From Pseudothermotoga sp. (GTDB taxonomy: Bacteria > Thermotogota > Thermotogae > Thermotogales > DSM-5069): a stretch of DNA of 64,000 bases. This document shows, piece after piece, positions 54,622-64,000 of the stretch. Every line of letters starts with the position of its first letter. Position 1 is the stretch's first letter. The stretch lies in the NCBI GenBank assembly GCA_025060105.1, contig JANXCS010000006.1, forward strand, positions 62,001-126,000, written 5' to 3'. The notes under the pieces are model-generated. The model was not told the DNA's origin and did not search any database. It saw only the letters and a program-made list of their open reading frames with translations. The position numbers and the translations under genes are program-made.

Positions 54622-57261
54622 ATGGAATTTCTCGAAAAAGGTTATGAAAGTCACGCAATGAACAAGCTTGTCAATTTGCTGTGTGAAGAGGCGCAAGCAG
54701 AATCTTGCGATATGTTCCTCTTTGAAGAATATAAATCGCTGTTCAGACTGGTTGGATCCACTCACAACCAAGAAAAGGTGGGCCAACTGAAATTGAGCCG
54801 GGACGAGCTTGAAAAATTTGAAGGTAATTTCTTTCTCGAGCATGGTGCGAGGATCGTCGGCGCACTAGTTCTGAAACGACCACAAAAGCCTGAAATGATG
54901 CCGAGCATACTGAGTGAACTGGCAAAAACTCTTTGGGTGGCGGAAAGAATCGTTTCAATGCACGAGAAAGCCAGGAAATACGAACTGCTGGGAGAATTGA
55001 CCGACGTGTTCTACAGTGCCAGTGAGCCGGACGGTTTACTCAAAGGCACCCTTTCTATAATGAAAAAAGCACTGAACGCAGAAGTAGTTCTGTATTTGCT
55101 TCGTACAGAGCAAGGTTACGTATTCAAAGATGCGGACGGTATGAGCAAAGATCAGTTGATCTACGATAAGTTACCTATGAATCACAACTTCATCGTGAAG
55201 GTAGAAAGGTCAACGGGCGGGATCATATTGACGAAGACGCAACTAGACTTTCTGGGGATCAAGGTGAAATCTGTCGTGGCGAGTGTGGCAAGATTAGAGG
55301 AAAACATTTTTGGCATTTTCGTTGCGATAAACAAGATTGCACCAAGTGGTTATCGCAGCAGATACAGTTTCGACGAGCTTGATTTGATGACTCTCGAAGA
55401 TATGGTGAAGAGATTTTGTTTAGCGTACACTAGGATTGAGTATCAACAAGATCTTCGTGATCGCATTGAAAGGCTGATCATGCACACCAAGGAGTACGAG
55501 AAACTCATACAACAACAGCAAGAGTACCTCAGGAAGATGGATCTTGTTCACAGCTTGAGTAATGCCATGAGATCCAGCTACGATCTTGTGAATGTGTACA
55601 AGACGTTGCTGTTGGGTCTGACCTCGGGTAGAGGTTTTGCTTTCAATAGGGCTTTACTTCTGATAAGAGATAGGAAAACGGACACACTCGTCGGAAAGAT
55701 GTGGATAGGACCGAAGGAAGATGAAGATATAGAAGCGATATGGAAGGAAGCGGAAAGACGTGCGGTCAGTTACGGTGATTTTTCCCAATATTTGCGTGAG
55801 GAAGCGCTCATGCTTGATTCGAGTGGAGGTTTAACCAAACTTATAGAAGGAAAGATGTTTCACTACAAAGATCATCCCATACTCGAGAGAGTGGTAGTAC
55901 GCAGAAGACTGATTCAAGTGACTCCGTCGTTGATAGAAAGTTTTGGTTCGGCCGTGCGTGATCTTGTGAACCTGTTGGGTGTGGATGAATTCCTCGTGGT
56001 GCCGTTGGTTGGTCGTTGGGACACTATAGGTGTTCTGATCCTTGACAACAAGTTCACGAGAAGGTCTGTGAGCGATGTAGATATTGAAGTTCTAAAAATC
56101 GTCGCGGACAGTGCTGGACTTGCTATAGAGAACGTGATGAACTACGAGGAGCTGAGGAAAAAAACTGAAAGTCTCGAAAAGCAGAAGAACATGATAGATT
56201 ATCTTCACAGATTCACGGAGAACATTCTTCAGAATCTCTCCACAGCCGTTGTGGTATTTGACAAAAATGGTCATATTCTTCAGTGTAACAGGATGTTTTC
56301 CCACATAGTGGGTTTACCGAGTGAAAGGCTCGTTGGAGAACATTACCTTGAGCTTGGACCAGTATTTCAAGATCTTTTTGGAATCGCAATGACTGTTCTT
56401 GAGAAACGTGAGGCAGTCAATCTTTCTGAATATCGCTTGGAAACTTCTCAAGGTGAGCTTTATCTCGATGTGAAATATTCCCCGCTTTGGGATCCGTCGG
56501 GCGGAAGTATCGTCGGTGTGATAGTCACTCTGGAGGATGTATCGCAGCGAGTGAAATTCGAACAGGAGCGAAAGGAGAGGGAAAAGCTCGCGTTACTCGG
56601 TGAAGTCGCAGCTCGTGTGGCACACGAACTTCGAAATCCTATAGCAGTGATCGGTGGGTTCATCAACAGGGCAAAAAAGAACCTTTCGAATCCGGAGACT
56701 GTGGAAAAGTATCTGAATGTCATATCCAAAGAAGTTGAGAACCTTGAAAGAATCGTGAACGAAATTTTAGAGTTCAGTAGGCCTTCAGTGGTTACGGAGT
56801 TCAAAGAGTTTGATATGAACGAGCTCATTGAAGAAGTCATCTACATCATGCAAGAGAAGGCGAGTAAGGCGAATGTTATAATAGAAACAAAGCTTTCGAA
56901 CGTGCCAAAAATCATTGCAGATCGCTCAAAATTGAAGAGAGTTCTCATAAATCTTGTTCAAAATGCCATAGAGGCTTCACCTCCAGGCGGTAAAATCGTG
57001 GTGAAATGTTTCTCTGAAGCCGATAAGCTCGTTGCATCAGTCTTCAACACTGGTGAGCCTCTCTCGGATAAAGAGCTGAAAAAGATTTTCATACCATTCT
57101 ACACGACCAAGACTCAGGGAACGGGTCTAGGCTTACCGATATGCAAAAAGATCATCGAAGATGAACACGGTGGGAGAATCTGGGCCGAGCCGAAAGCCAA
57201 TGGTATGGAGTTTTCATTCGAAATACCTTTGAAAGGGGGAAAGGAGAATGCCAAAAGGTAG
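54622..57261 (+). CDS. Soluble sensor histidine kinase with GAF-like and PAS domains
   Basis: An 879-aa kinase with no transmembrane segment, so it senses a cytoplasmic signal. Two or three GAF-like regions occupy about 10-515; a PAS domain follows at about 535-640 (ILQNLSTAVVVFDKNGHILQ); then HisKA with the phospho-acceptor His668 in AHELRNPIAVIGG and HATPase with NLVQNAIEA (N box) and GTGLGLPICKKII (G2 box). ATG 54622 is the first Met after the preceding gene, but no good ribosome site stands before it; GAGG at 54603-54606 is 15 bases away. It overlaps the receiver gene by 14 bases, so the two form a two-component pair. Confidence 0.87.
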   Translation: MEFLEKGYESHAMNKLVNLLCEEAQAESCDMFLFEEYKSLFRLVGSTHNQEKVGQLKLSRDELEKFEGNFFLEHGARIVGALVLKRPQKPEMMPSILSELAKTLWVAERIVSMHEKARKYELLGELTDVFYSASEPDGLLKGTLSIMKKALNAEVVLYLLRTEQGYVFKDADGMSKDQLIYDKLPMNHNFIVKVERSTGGIILTKTQLDFLGIKVKSVVASVARLEENIFGIFVAINKIAPSGYRSRYSFDELDLMTLEDMVKRFCLAYTRIEYQQDLRDRIERLIMHTKEYEKLIQQQQEYLRKMDLVHSLSNAMRSSYDLVNVYKTLLLGLTSGRGFAFNRALLLIRDRKTDTLVGKMWIGPKEDEDIEAIWKEAERRAVSYGDFSQYLREEALMLDSSGGLTKLIEGKMFHYKDHPILERVVVRRRLIQVTPSLIESFGSAVRDLVNLLGVDEFLVVPLVGRWDTIGVLILDNKFTRRSVSDVDIEVLKIVADSAGLAIENVMNYEELRKKTESLEKQKNMIDYLHRFTENILQNLSTAVVVFDKNGHILQCNRMFSHIVGLPSERLVGEHYLELGPVFQDLFGIAMTVLEKREAVNLSEYRLETSQGELYLDVKYSPLWDPSGGSIVGVIVTLEDVSQRVKFEQERKEREKLALLGEVAARVAHELRNPIAVIGGFINRAKKNLSNPETVEKYLNVISKEVENLERIVNEILEFSRPSVVTEFKEFDMNELIEEVIYIMQEKASKANVIIETKLSNVPKIIADRSKLKRVLINLVQNAIEASPPGGKIVVKCFSEADKLVASVFNTGEPLSDKELKKIFIPFYTTKTQGTGLGLPICKKIIEDEHGGRIWAEPKANGMEFSFEIPLKGGKENAKR

Positions 57262-57607
57262 AATACTCATCGTGGATGATGAGGAAAATATAAGATTGCT
57301 CTTGAGCGAAGAACTCGCAGACGAGGGTTATGAGGTGGAAACTGCGGCAAATGGCGATGAATGCCTTGAAAAATTCGATAAAAAGAAGTTCGACCTCGTC
57401 GTTTTGGACATTGAAATGCCAGGAAAGAATGGTATCGAGGTTGCTGGCCAATTGAGAAAAGATCGACCGGGTTTGAAGATCGTACTCCTGACGGCTTATT
57501 CACATTACAAATATGACTTGGCTTCTTGGGCAGCCGATGCTTATGTAGTCAAATCGGCTGACTTGACGGAACTCAAGCACACAATTGAGGAACTGCTGAA
57601 GCTTTGA
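57248..57607 (+). CDS. Single-domain response regulator (receiver only)
   Basis: A 119-aa CheY-like receiver. Acidic pair in [10 protein letters not shown], phospho-acceptor Asp54 in VVLDIEMPG, Thr82 in LLTAYSHY and Lys102 in YVVKSADL are all present. There is no output domain, so it signals by protein contact or is a phosphorelay step. It overlaps the kinase gene and is followed by ileS after 13 bases. Confidence 0.92.
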   Translation: MPKGRILIVDDEENIRLLLSEELADEGYEVETAANGDECLEKFDKKKFDLVVLDIEMPGKNGIEVAGQLRKDRPGLKIVLLTAYSHYKYDLASWAADAYVVKSADLTELKHTIEELLKL

Positions 57608-57620
57608 GGAGGTGCCGATT

Positions 57621-60353
57621 TTGGACTACAGAGAAACTCTAAACCTACCCAACACAGCCTTTCCGATGCGAGCCAACCTTGTTGAGAAAGAACCGAACAT
57701 ACTGGAGAAGTGGAAAAAGATCGACATTTATAGATACATTTTGAAAACACGTGAGAACCGCCCTACGTTCATCCTGCACGACGGTCCTCCCTATGCCAAC
57801 GGTGCCATACACATAGGAACAGCCATGAACAAGATTTTGAAGGACATGGTCATTCGATACAAAACGCTACGCGGTTTTCGTACCCCATATGTACCTGGTT
57901 GGGATACACATGGCTTACCGATAGAACATCGCGTGACTAGCATGTTGAAAGAGAAAGCAGAGAGAATGTCACCCCAAGAGATCAGAAGCGAATGTGAGAA
58001 ATTTGCAAGAGAGCAGATAGAAATTCAGAAGCGCCAATTTCAAAGACTTGGTGTCATAGGTGACTGGAATAATTATTATGCAACATTGGATCCAGAATAC
58101 GAGTATAGGGTGTACACAGTTTTCGAAAAATTCGTCGAAGAAGGATACGTCTACAGAGAAAAGAAGCCTGTTTTGTGGTGTTTAACGTGCGGGACTGCTC
58201 TGGCTCAGGCTGAGATAGAATATCACGACCATGTTTCTCCATCTATCTATGTGAAGTTCAAAATGAAGGATTCGGATGATTACATCGTTATTTGGACAAC
58301 CACACCTTGGACACTTCCAGGCAACACGGGTGTGGCTGTACATCCAGAGGAAAAATATGTGAAGTTGAAAGTCAACGCTGAGGTTTGGATAGTCGCCGAA
58401 AGGTTGTTAGAACAGTTTGTGAAGCAATTAGGTTTGAGAGAATACGAGGTGATCGACAGATTCAGTGGTCGTTCACTTGAAGGTAGGATCGTTCTCAATC
58501 CTCTGTTCGAGAGGAAATCAAAGGTCATTCTAGCAGACTTCGTCGATATGGAGACGGGTACAGGTTGTGTCCACATCGCACCGGGTCATGGTGAGGAAGA
58601 TTACGATTATGGTTATAAACTGTACGGACTCGACGTGCTTTCACCCGTTGATGAGAAAGGTCGCTTCACAGAAGAGGCTGGAAAGTACAAAGGATTGAAT
58701 GTCTTTGAAGCGAACAAATTGATCATAGAAGATCTCAAGAATATTGGAGCTTTGTTGCATGCCTCAACAACGATTCACTCTTATCCGCACTGTTGGAGAT
58801 GTAAAAACCCTGTGATTTTCAGAGCAACGGAGCAGTGGTTCATTTCTATAGATAAAAACGATCTGAGAAAGAGACTTTTAGAGCAAATAGAAAAGGTCAC
58901 ATGGATTCCCGAATGGGGTAAGAACAGGATCGCAGCGATGATCGAAGAAAGGCCAGATTGGTGTATTTCCAGACAAAGAGTTTGGGGTATCCCGATTCCC
59001 GCTTTCAAATGCAAATCCTGTGGTTATGTTAATTTGGATGTGAAGCTGATAAGGCATTTCGCGCAGATTGTGAGACGAAGGGGTACGAACGCCTGGTTCG
59101 AGTTGAACGAACGTGAGCTCTTGCCAGCTGGCTACACTTGCAAAAGTTGTGGTTCGAATCTTTTCGAGAAGACCAACGACACATTGGATGTTTGGATAGA
59201 TTCTGGAGCCTCGTTTGAAGCGGTGCTGAACGCTAGACCCGAGCTCGCCTTTCCTGCAGATATGTACCTTGAAGGAAGCGATCAGCACAGAGGTTGGTTC
59301 AATTCGTCGTTGGTATTGTCGGTTGTTAAGCATGATCAGCCTCCGTATAGAACAGTTCTGACGCATGGGTTCATTAAAGATGAAGAAGGAAAGAAAATGA
59401 GCAAGTCCCTCGGTAATGTTGTTGATCCACTCGAAGTTTGCTCGAAGTATGGTGCTGACGTGCTGAGGTTGTGGCTCGCGAGTAGCGATTATTTCAACGA
59501 CATAAGGATCAGTTACAACATTCTTATGCAACAAGTAGAAGTTTATAAGAAGATCAGAAACACGATCAGATATCTCCTGGGTAATTTGTACGATTTTTCG
59601 CCAAGGGATGTGGTACCTTACGAAAAACTCTTGCCAATCGATAAATGGGCTCTTGGAAGGTTGCAGCAAGTGATCAAGACAGTCACAGATGGCTATGAGA
59701 GTTATGAGATCTCCAGAGTTTACAACACACTTGTGAAGTATTGTTCTGTTGAACTGAGTGCGGTTTATCTGGACATAGTGAAAGACAGGTTGTACGTGGA
59801 AGGTAAGAATTCTTTGAAGAGGAGATCCGCCCAGACCGTTCTTAGGGAGATACTCAAGTCCTTGTTGGTGATGCTCTCACCGATCCTCACCTTCACTTGC
59901 GAAGAAGCTTATTCATATTTGTGTGAAGAAGATAGAAGATTCGAAACTATTCATGCTGAAGACTGGCCACAATACAAAGAAGAATGGGTGGACCATGAAC
60001 TCATGAAAGATTTTGAGAATCTGTTCGAAGTGAGGAACACAGCATTGAAGTCTCTCGAGGAAGCCAGACAAGCTGACATGATAGGTCATTCTCTGGATGC
60101 GAAACTCATACTGAGAGCTGGGGATGAAAAACTGTTGGAACTTCTTTACAAGTATAGAGAGATCCTGGAGGAATTCTTCATAGTTTCGCAGGTTGAGATT
60201 GAAAAAGTTGGAGAAAAACTTCAAGCGATCGTCAAGAAAGCAGATGGAGAAAAGTGTGAAAGATGTTGGAAGTATCACCCACTCACGAATAACGATGGTC
60301 GTTTCCCCGGAATCTGTCCAAGGTGTGTGACTGTGCTCGAGGGTGAGGGATAA
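57621..60353 (+). CDS. ileS: Isoleucyl-tRNA synthetase
   Basis: A 910-aa class I synthetase that charges tRNA-Ile and edits valine. HIGH motif in [30 protein letters not shown], the CP1 editing domain with [19 protein letters not shown] in [14 protein letters not shown], and a C-terminal zinc finger CERCWKYHP ... CPRC. The start is TTG 57621 ([16 protein letters not shown]), eight bases after GAGGAGG; GTG 57612 lies inside that site. Its TAA overlaps the pilT ATG by one base. Confidence 0.96.
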   Translation: MDYRETLNLPNTAFPMRANLVEKEPNILEKWKKIDIYRYILKTRENRPTFILHDGPPYANGAIHIGTAMNKILKDMVIRYKTLRGFRTPYVPGWDTHGLPIEHRVTSMLKEKAERMSPQEIRSECEKFAREQIEIQKRQFQRLGVIGDWNNYYATLDPEYEYRVYTVFEKFVEEGYVYREKKPVLWCLTCGTALAQAEIEYHDHVSPSIYVKFKMKDSDDYIVIWTTTPWTLPGNTGVAVHPEEKYVKLKVNAEVWIVAERLLEQFVKQLGLREYEVIDRFSGRSLEGRIVLNPLFERKSKVILADFVDMETGTGCVHIAPGHGEEDYDYGYKLYGLDVLSPVDEKGRFTEEAGKYKGLNVFEANKLIIEDLKNIGALLHASTTIHSYPHCWRCKNPVIFRATEQWFISIDKNDLRKRLLEQIEKVTWIPEWGKNRIAAMIEERPDWCISRQRVWGIPIPAFKCKSCGYVNLDVKLIRHFAQIVRRRGTNAWFELNERELLPAGYTCKSCGSNLFEKTNDTLDVWIDSGASFEAVLNARPELAFPADMYLEGSDQHRGWFNSSLVLSVVKHDQPPYRTVLTHGFIKDEEGKKMSKSLGNVVDPLEVCSKYGADVLRLWLASSDYFNDIRISYNILMQQVEVYKKIRNTIRYLLGNLYDFSPRDVVPYEKLLPIDKWALGRLQQVIKTVTDGYESYEISRVYNTLVKYCSVELSAVYLDIVKDRLYVEGKNSLKRRSAQTVLREILKSLLVMLSPILTFTCEEAYSYLCEEDRRFETIHAEDWPQYKEEWVDHELMKDFENLFEVRNTALKSLEEARQADMIGHSLDAKLILRAGDEKLLELLYKYREILEEFFIVSQVEIEKVGEKLQAIVKKADGEKCERCWKYHPLTNNDGRFPGICPRCVTVLEGEG

Positions 60354-61411
60354 TGATCGATATCTACAGCCTCATTTCGGAGGCGTTCTCGAAAGGTGCC
60401 TCCGATGTCCATTTGTCGGTCGGGGTTCCTCCTATATACAGAATCGATGGGCTTTTGGAAGTTCAGAAGCATCACGGCGTTGTGAGTGCTAAAGATTTAG
60501 TTGATGCAGTTCAAAAACTGTTTGAAAAGCTTGGCATGACGAGGAACGATGACAAAAAGGAGATAGATTTTGCTTTCAGTGTCGAAGACAAAATAAGGGT
60601 CAGAGGCAATCTCTATCATGAGAGAAGGAATCCAGCCCTAGCACTCAGGTTGATCACGAGTAGGATCAGGACTTTCAGCGAGTTGGGATTACCTGAGATA
60701 CTAAAAGAATTCGTACAGAAGGATTCTGGCTTGATCTTGGTTGCTGGTCCCACCGGAAGTGGTAAATCGACCACGTTGGCAGCCATGATAGATCACATCA
60801 ACGAGAACTTTCCATACCACATAATCACGATCGAAGATCCCATCGAATACATTTTCACCAACAAAAAATCTGTTATCCATCAGAGGGAACTCGGTCAGGA
60901 CACAAACAGTTTTTACGACGGATTGAAATATGCTTTGAGACAAGATCCAGACGTCATACTCGTTGGTGAAATGAGGGACCTTGAGACTATGGCACTGGCA
61001 CTCACGGCGGCCGAGACGGGACATTTAGTTTTGAGCACTATACACACCAACAGTGCGGCGAGTGCTCCTGAGAGAGTTATAGACGTTTTTCCAGCACACC
61101 AGCAGAAACAAATAGCACTTCAACTTGCCAATACACTCGTTGCTGTGATATACCAGCGTTTGTTGAAAAAATCTTCAGGAAAAGGTGTCGTACCGATTTT
61201 AGAGATTCTCGTCGGAACAACGGCTGTAAAGAATCTCATACGGGAGAACAAACTTCACCAGATCGAATCGATCATGCAAGCGAGTGCAAAACAGGGTATG
61301 ATACTCTTCGATGACGCGCTTTTGAAGGCCTATTTCGCTGGACTGATAGACAAATCGCAAATTTACGAGTACTGTCGTAACCCTGACGATGTGAGGAGAA
61401 AGATAGGATGA
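60353..61411 (+). CDS. pilT: PilT-family secretion/retraction ATPase
   Basis: A 352-aa hexameric ATPase of type IV pilus retraction. Walker [15 protein letters not shown], Asp box [10 protein letters not shown], Walker [14 protein letters not shown] and His box [13 protein letters not shown] are intact, and the N-terminal [20 protein letters not shown] is typical. No other pilus gene is near; it is wedged between ileS and prfA with one- and four-base overlaps. Confidence 0.94.
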   Translation: MIDIYSLISEAFSKGASDVHLSVGVPPIYRIDGLLEVQKHHGVVSAKDLVDAVQKLFEKLGMTRNDDKKEIDFAFSVEDKIRVRGNLYHERRNPALALRLITSRIRTFSELGLPEILKEFVQKDSGLILVAGPTGSGKSTTLAAMIDHINENFPYHIITIEDPIEYIFTNKKSVIHQRELGQDTNSFYDGLKYALRQDPDVILVGEMRDLETMALALTAAETGHLVLSTIHTNSAASAPERVIDVFPAHQQKQIALQLANTLVAVIYQRLLKKSSGKGVVPILEILVGTTAVKNLIRENKLHQIESIMQASAKQGMILFDDALLKAYFAGLIDKSQIYEYCRNPDDVRRKIG

Positions 61412-62460
61412 AAGAACTCGTTCGATCCCTCGTGGAAAAAGCAAAAGATAGATTGCAAAAATTACAACACAAACTCGCTGAGCCAAGCATAGATGTTGAA
61501 GAGATGAAAAAACTCTCTATAGAATATTCTAAGCTCGAGGAAATAGTACAACTCTATGAAGAGTTAGAAGAAATCGAAAAAGAAATCGAATTCTGGCAAG
61601 AGATAATGCTCGAAGATAGCTCTGCAGAGAGAGAACTCATCAGGGTGAAACATGAGCACGAGCAGAAATTATCCCAGTTGATCTCTTTGCTTCTTCCAAG
61701 TAAAGACTACGATAGCATCATTATGGAGATAAGAGCTGGCACAGGAGGAGAAGAAGCCGCATTGTTCGCTGCAGATTTGTACAGGATGTACGCACGGTAT
61801 GCTGAACGAAAGGGTTGGGAGGTAGAACTTGCGGACTTCCATGACACGGGTTTGGGAGGTTTCAAAGAAGTAGTTTTGTTCATACGCGGAAAGTCTGTCT
61901 ACAAGCAATTGAAGTGGGAAAGTGGTGTACACAGAGTACAGAGAATCCCAGTGACAGAATCTTCTGGAAGGATACACACGTCCACCGCTACGGTGGCGAT
62001 TCTCCCAGAAGTGACATCGATCGATGTACAGATCGATCCAAAAGACTTGGAGATAGACACCTTCAAAGCTTCTGGGCACGGTGGTCAGTACGTGAACAAG
62101 ACAGAATCTGCCGTGAGAGTTGTGCACATTCCTACAGGTATAACGGTGAGTTGCCAAAGTGAAAGATCTCAACATCAAAACAGAGAAAAAGCCCTCGCTA
62201 TACTCAGAGCCAAACTCTTCCAGCTGAAACAGGAACAAATTCTAGAAGAGTTGTCCCAGCAGAGAAGGAGTCAGATAAAAACTGGAGAGAGAAGTGAAAA
62301 AATCAGGACTTACAACTTTCCACAGAACCGTGTTACTGACCACAGGATCGATTACACTAGCTACAGGTTGAAAGAAATACTCAACGGTGATTTGGACGAG
62401 ATAATCTCAAAACTGCTGGAGTTCGAACTCATTGAGAACGCAAAGAGAATACTAAGTTGA
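61408..62460 (+). CDS. prfA: Peptide chain release factor 1
   Basis: RF1 recognises UAA and UAG. The 350-aa protein has the GGQ loop in [16 protein letters not shown], with HGGQ instead of the common AGGQ, and the codon-reading region [20 protein letters not shown], in which PVT is the RF1-type tripeptide (SPF would mark RF2). The start overlaps the pilT stop (ATGA). Its 3' end overlaps the convergent FlgJ-type gene by nine bases. Confidence 0.94.
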   Translation: MKELVRSLVEKAKDRLQKLQHKLAEPSIDVEEMKKLSIEYSKLEEIVQLYEELEEIEKEIEFWQEIMLEDSSAERELIRVKHEHEQKLSQLISLLLPSKDYDSIIMEIRAGTGGEEAALFAADLYRMYARYAERKGWEVELADFHDTGLGGFKEVVLFIRGKSVYKQLKWESGVHRVQRIPVTESSGRIHTSTATVAILPEVTSIDVQIDPKDLEIDTFKASGHGGQYVNKTESAVRVVHIPTGITVSCQSERSQHQNREKALAILRAKLFQLKQEQILEELSQQRRSQIKTGERSEKIRTYNFPQNRVTDHRIDYTSYRLKEILNGDLDEIISKLLEFELIENAKRILS

Positions 62461-62751
62461 CGCCTTACGACCCTCACCGTAAACTTTCTTTGCCAGCGTC
62501 CTGTAGATCATGTCGGTGAGAGAGGCTAGTTCATTCCTCGTAGCTTGCCTTGAATATTCGAATAGGACCATGTTCGTAAACCATTGTTCACCCAAGGTCC
62601 TTTTGAAAAGATTCGACTTCGGTATCGATTCGTACATTTTTCTGAAAACATCGTAGAATATCGTGGCAGTAAAATCCGCACACGCGTTCCACAGTTTGTC
62701 GGAATTTCTGTTGATGGAAGAAGTTGAAATGAGAGAAGTATTCTGAACCAA
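62452..62751 (-). CDS. Flagellar rod-binding protein, FlgJ N-terminal type
   Basis: A short 99-aa protein matching only the rod-assembly half of Flg[21 protein letters not shown] ... [15 protein letters not shown] ... [12 protein letters not shown]. The muramidase half is absent. The start is TTG 62751, directly after the flgI TGA and behind a GGTGGTGATG stretch; no ATG is available at this end. It is translationally linked to flgI. Confidence 0.75.
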   Translation of the reverse strand: MVQNTSLISTSSINRNSDKLWNACADFTATIFYDVFRKMYESIPKSNLFKRTLGEQWFTNMVLFEYSRQATRNELASLTDMIYRTLAKKVYGEGRKAST

Positions 62752-63741
62752 TCACATCACCACCAAATCAGCTAGTAGAACACCAGCTTTATGCATTGAC
62801 TGCAGTATCGCTATGATATCTTGCGGTGTGGCCCCAAGGCTCTTCAGTGCTGAGACTAACGCTCCAATCGTAGCCTCCGTTCCTTGTTCGGATAGTTTTC
62901 CGTTCCTTATTGTCACATTGAAAACCCCATAAGAGAGTGTGAAATCTAGGATTTTAACGTTGCCGCCAAAGACAACCGTACCTGTTTTCTCATTCACTAC
63001 AACCCTCGCAGGTTGATCCACTGAAACTTCTATTTCCTCGACGAGGGCTAAAAAGGATATCACATCGTCTTCGAAGGCAGAAGGAATATCTATCTTCACT
63101 GTGGAAGCATCTATAGCCTTGGCCAATTTTCTATCGAAGGTGGTATTTATGGCTTGTGCGACTCTTGCGGCTGTGGTGAAGTCAGGACGTTTGAGCAGGA
63201 GTGTGACTGCCTTAGATTGAGTGAATTCGAAGGGTATTTCCTTTTCTACTATCGCTCCAGAAGGGATAAAACCAACTACCTTGTATTTGGATTGTAGATT
63301 CGCTGAGACTTTTACATCCACCCCGCCGGTACTCACGCTACCCTGTGCAACTGCATAGACATTTCCATCCGCACCGAAGAGAGGCGTTTGTACTAAGATA
63401 CCTCCCTCTAAAGATTTTGCATCCGCTATTGAAGCGACGACAACATCTAGTCTCATACCTTCTTTAAAAAATGGAGGGATATCTGCGATCACCATCACCA
63501 TAGCACTGTTTCTTGTTCTGAGGTCATCAACGTTCATCGTTATACCGAGCGTTTTAGCTATGTTGCTGAGCAAGTTGGAGTTTATCTTACCGGAATCCCC
63601 TGTACCGTTGAGACCCACAACTATGCCCAAGCCGAACAGTTGATTGTCCCTCGCTCCTCTGAAAGTGGCGATATCTTTGATTCTGGTTGAACCAAAAACC
63701 AAGCTTGTCAAAGTCAGCAAAAAGATGAACACTTTTCTCAC
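62752..63741 (-). CDS. flgI: Flagellar P-ring protein FlgI
   Basis: FlgI forms the ring around the rod in the peptidoglycan layer. The 329-aa protein has a signal peptide (about 1-17), then TRIKDIATFRGARDNQLFGL, GIVVGLNGTGDSG, ARVAQAINTTF and the C-terminal GATPQDIIAILQSMHKAGVL, then LADLVVM, all FlgI hallmarks. The start is GTG 63741 after GAGGTGG. It lies between flgH and the FlgJ-type gene. Confidence 0.95.
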   Translation of the reverse strand: MRKVFIFLLTLTSLVFGSTRIKDIATFRGARDNQLFGLGIVVGLNGTGDSGKINSNLLSNIAKTLGITMNVDDLRTRNSAMVMVIADIPPFFKEGMRLDVVVASIADAKSLEGGILVQTPLFGADGNVYAVAQGSVSTGGVDVKVSANLQSKYKVVGFIPSGAIVEKEIPFEFTQSKAVTLLLKRPDFTTAARVAQAINTTFDRKLAKAIDASTVKIDIPSAFEDDVISFLALVEEIEVSVDQPARVVVNEKTGTVVFGGNVKILDFTLSYGVFNVTIRNGKLSEQGTEATIGALVSALKSLGATPQDIIAILQSMHKAGVLLADLVVM

Positions 63742-63751
63742 TCACACCACC

Positions 63752-64000
63752 TCACAGCAGGAACCTTGCGATGGCCGACAGAAAGACATCTAGCCAAGAT
63801 TGTTCGTTGGGTTTCTGCCTGAAGACCAATTGCCCGTTCACCCATATCTGACAGTTGGCTATCTTTGATGAATCGACCGTATTGTTCGAGGCTATATCAT
63901 CTGGTCTCACCGTTCCCCTGATGATCACTTCATTGAGCTGGTTACCCACCTTGAGCTGACGACTCCCTTCGATGACTAAATTTCCATTCTCGATGGCAAC
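63752..64000 (-). CDS. flgH: Flagellar L-ring protein FlgH, C-terminal part (runs off window)
   Basis: The reading frame is open to the window edge and encodes the FlgH C-terminus: NGNLVIEGSRQLKVGNQLNE, VIIRGTVRPDDIASNNTV and the IANCQIWVNGQL stretch, ending 83 residues from the edge. The 5' part, with signal peptide, lies beyond 64000. flgI starts ten bases after its stop. Confidence 0.85.
   Translation of the reverse strand, partial: VAIENGNLVIEGSRQLKVGNQLNEVIIRGTVRPDDIASNNTVDSSKIANCQIWVNGQLVFRQKPNEQSWLDVFLSAIARFLL

Overview
The window reads as a chromosome segment of an anaerobic, probably thermophilic member of the Thermotogota, closest in character to Pseudothermotoga/Thermotoga. The pointers are a rod-type outer-sheath protein of the Omp-alpha kind (SLH domain, long coiled coil, C-terminal membrane anchor), many solute-binding-protein ABC operons, very tight gene packing with 1-4 bp stop/start overlaps, frequent GTG/TTG starts, strong GGAGG ribosome sites, and the ileS-pilT-prfA-flagellar-ring order. 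The genus is inference. I saw no rRNA, tRNA, CRISPR array, transposase or prophage gene.

Layout. (1) 1-12.9 kb, all + strand: a hydroxy-acid catabolic region with etfB-etfA-glcD (a probable flavin-bifurcating 2-hydroxyacid dehydrogenase), a GntR/FCD regulator, a tripartite tricarboxylate transporter (tctA, tctC, tctB), a LarA-family nickel racemase/epimerase, two D-2-hydroxyacid dehydrogenases, a DapA-family and an HpcH-family aldolase, and an AP-endonuclease-2 type TIM barrel. (2) 12.9-14.5 kb, - strand: an NhaC antiporter. (3) 14.6-22.1 kb, - strand: an operon ddh-dppABC-nlpC-dppDF joining a meso-diaminopimelate dehydrogenase, a peptide importer and a secreted NlpC/P60 endopeptidase. (4) 22.3-33.0 kb, + strand: a sugar ABC importer without enzymes, then a peptide ABC importer whose binding protein has an SLH-like N-terminus and which encodes an M14 metallopeptidase. 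(5) 33.0-35.1 kb, - strand: a secreted serpin and an alpha/beta hydrolase. (6) 35.3-38.4 kb, + strand: Omp-alpha, RmuC and a CBS-ACT protein. (7) 38.4-45.2 kb, - strand: a six-repeat PEGA protein, a lipoprotein, HtrA, DusB, NadD and Obg. (8) 45.3-54.1 kb, + strand: PBP4-type DacB, then a LacI-controlled sugar locus with a PIG-L deacetylase, a Gfo/Idh/MocA oxidoreductase, a CUT2 ABC importer and an isomerase. (9) 54.1-62.5 kb, + strand: a Mut7-C protein, a soluble multi-GAF histidine kinase, a single-domain receiver, ileS, pilT and prfA. (10) 62.5-64.0 kb, - strand: a FlgJ-type rod protein, FlgI and the C-terminus of FlgH, which runs off the window.

How the genes work together. Region 1 resembles the Acetobacterium woodii lct operon (EtfB, EtfA, lactate dehydrogenase, permease, racemase, regulator), but the lactate permease is replaced by a tripartite carboxylate transporter and aldolases are added. 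It may therefore be a bifurcating oxidation pathway for a larger hydroxy or sugar acid. Region 3 looks like a scavenging system for diaminopimelate-containing peptidoglycan fragments, notable because Thermotoga peptidoglycan is reported to contain lysine rather than diaminopimelate. Region 8 looks like an uptake and oxidation pathway for an N-acylated or 3-keto-type sugar.

A recurring regulatory design stands out. All five solute-binding-protein genes are followed at once by a strong GC-rich hairpin, and in four of the five the hairpin is followed within a few bases by TTTGGAGG, the ribosome site of the next gene. This is probably how binding protein and permease levels are set apart.
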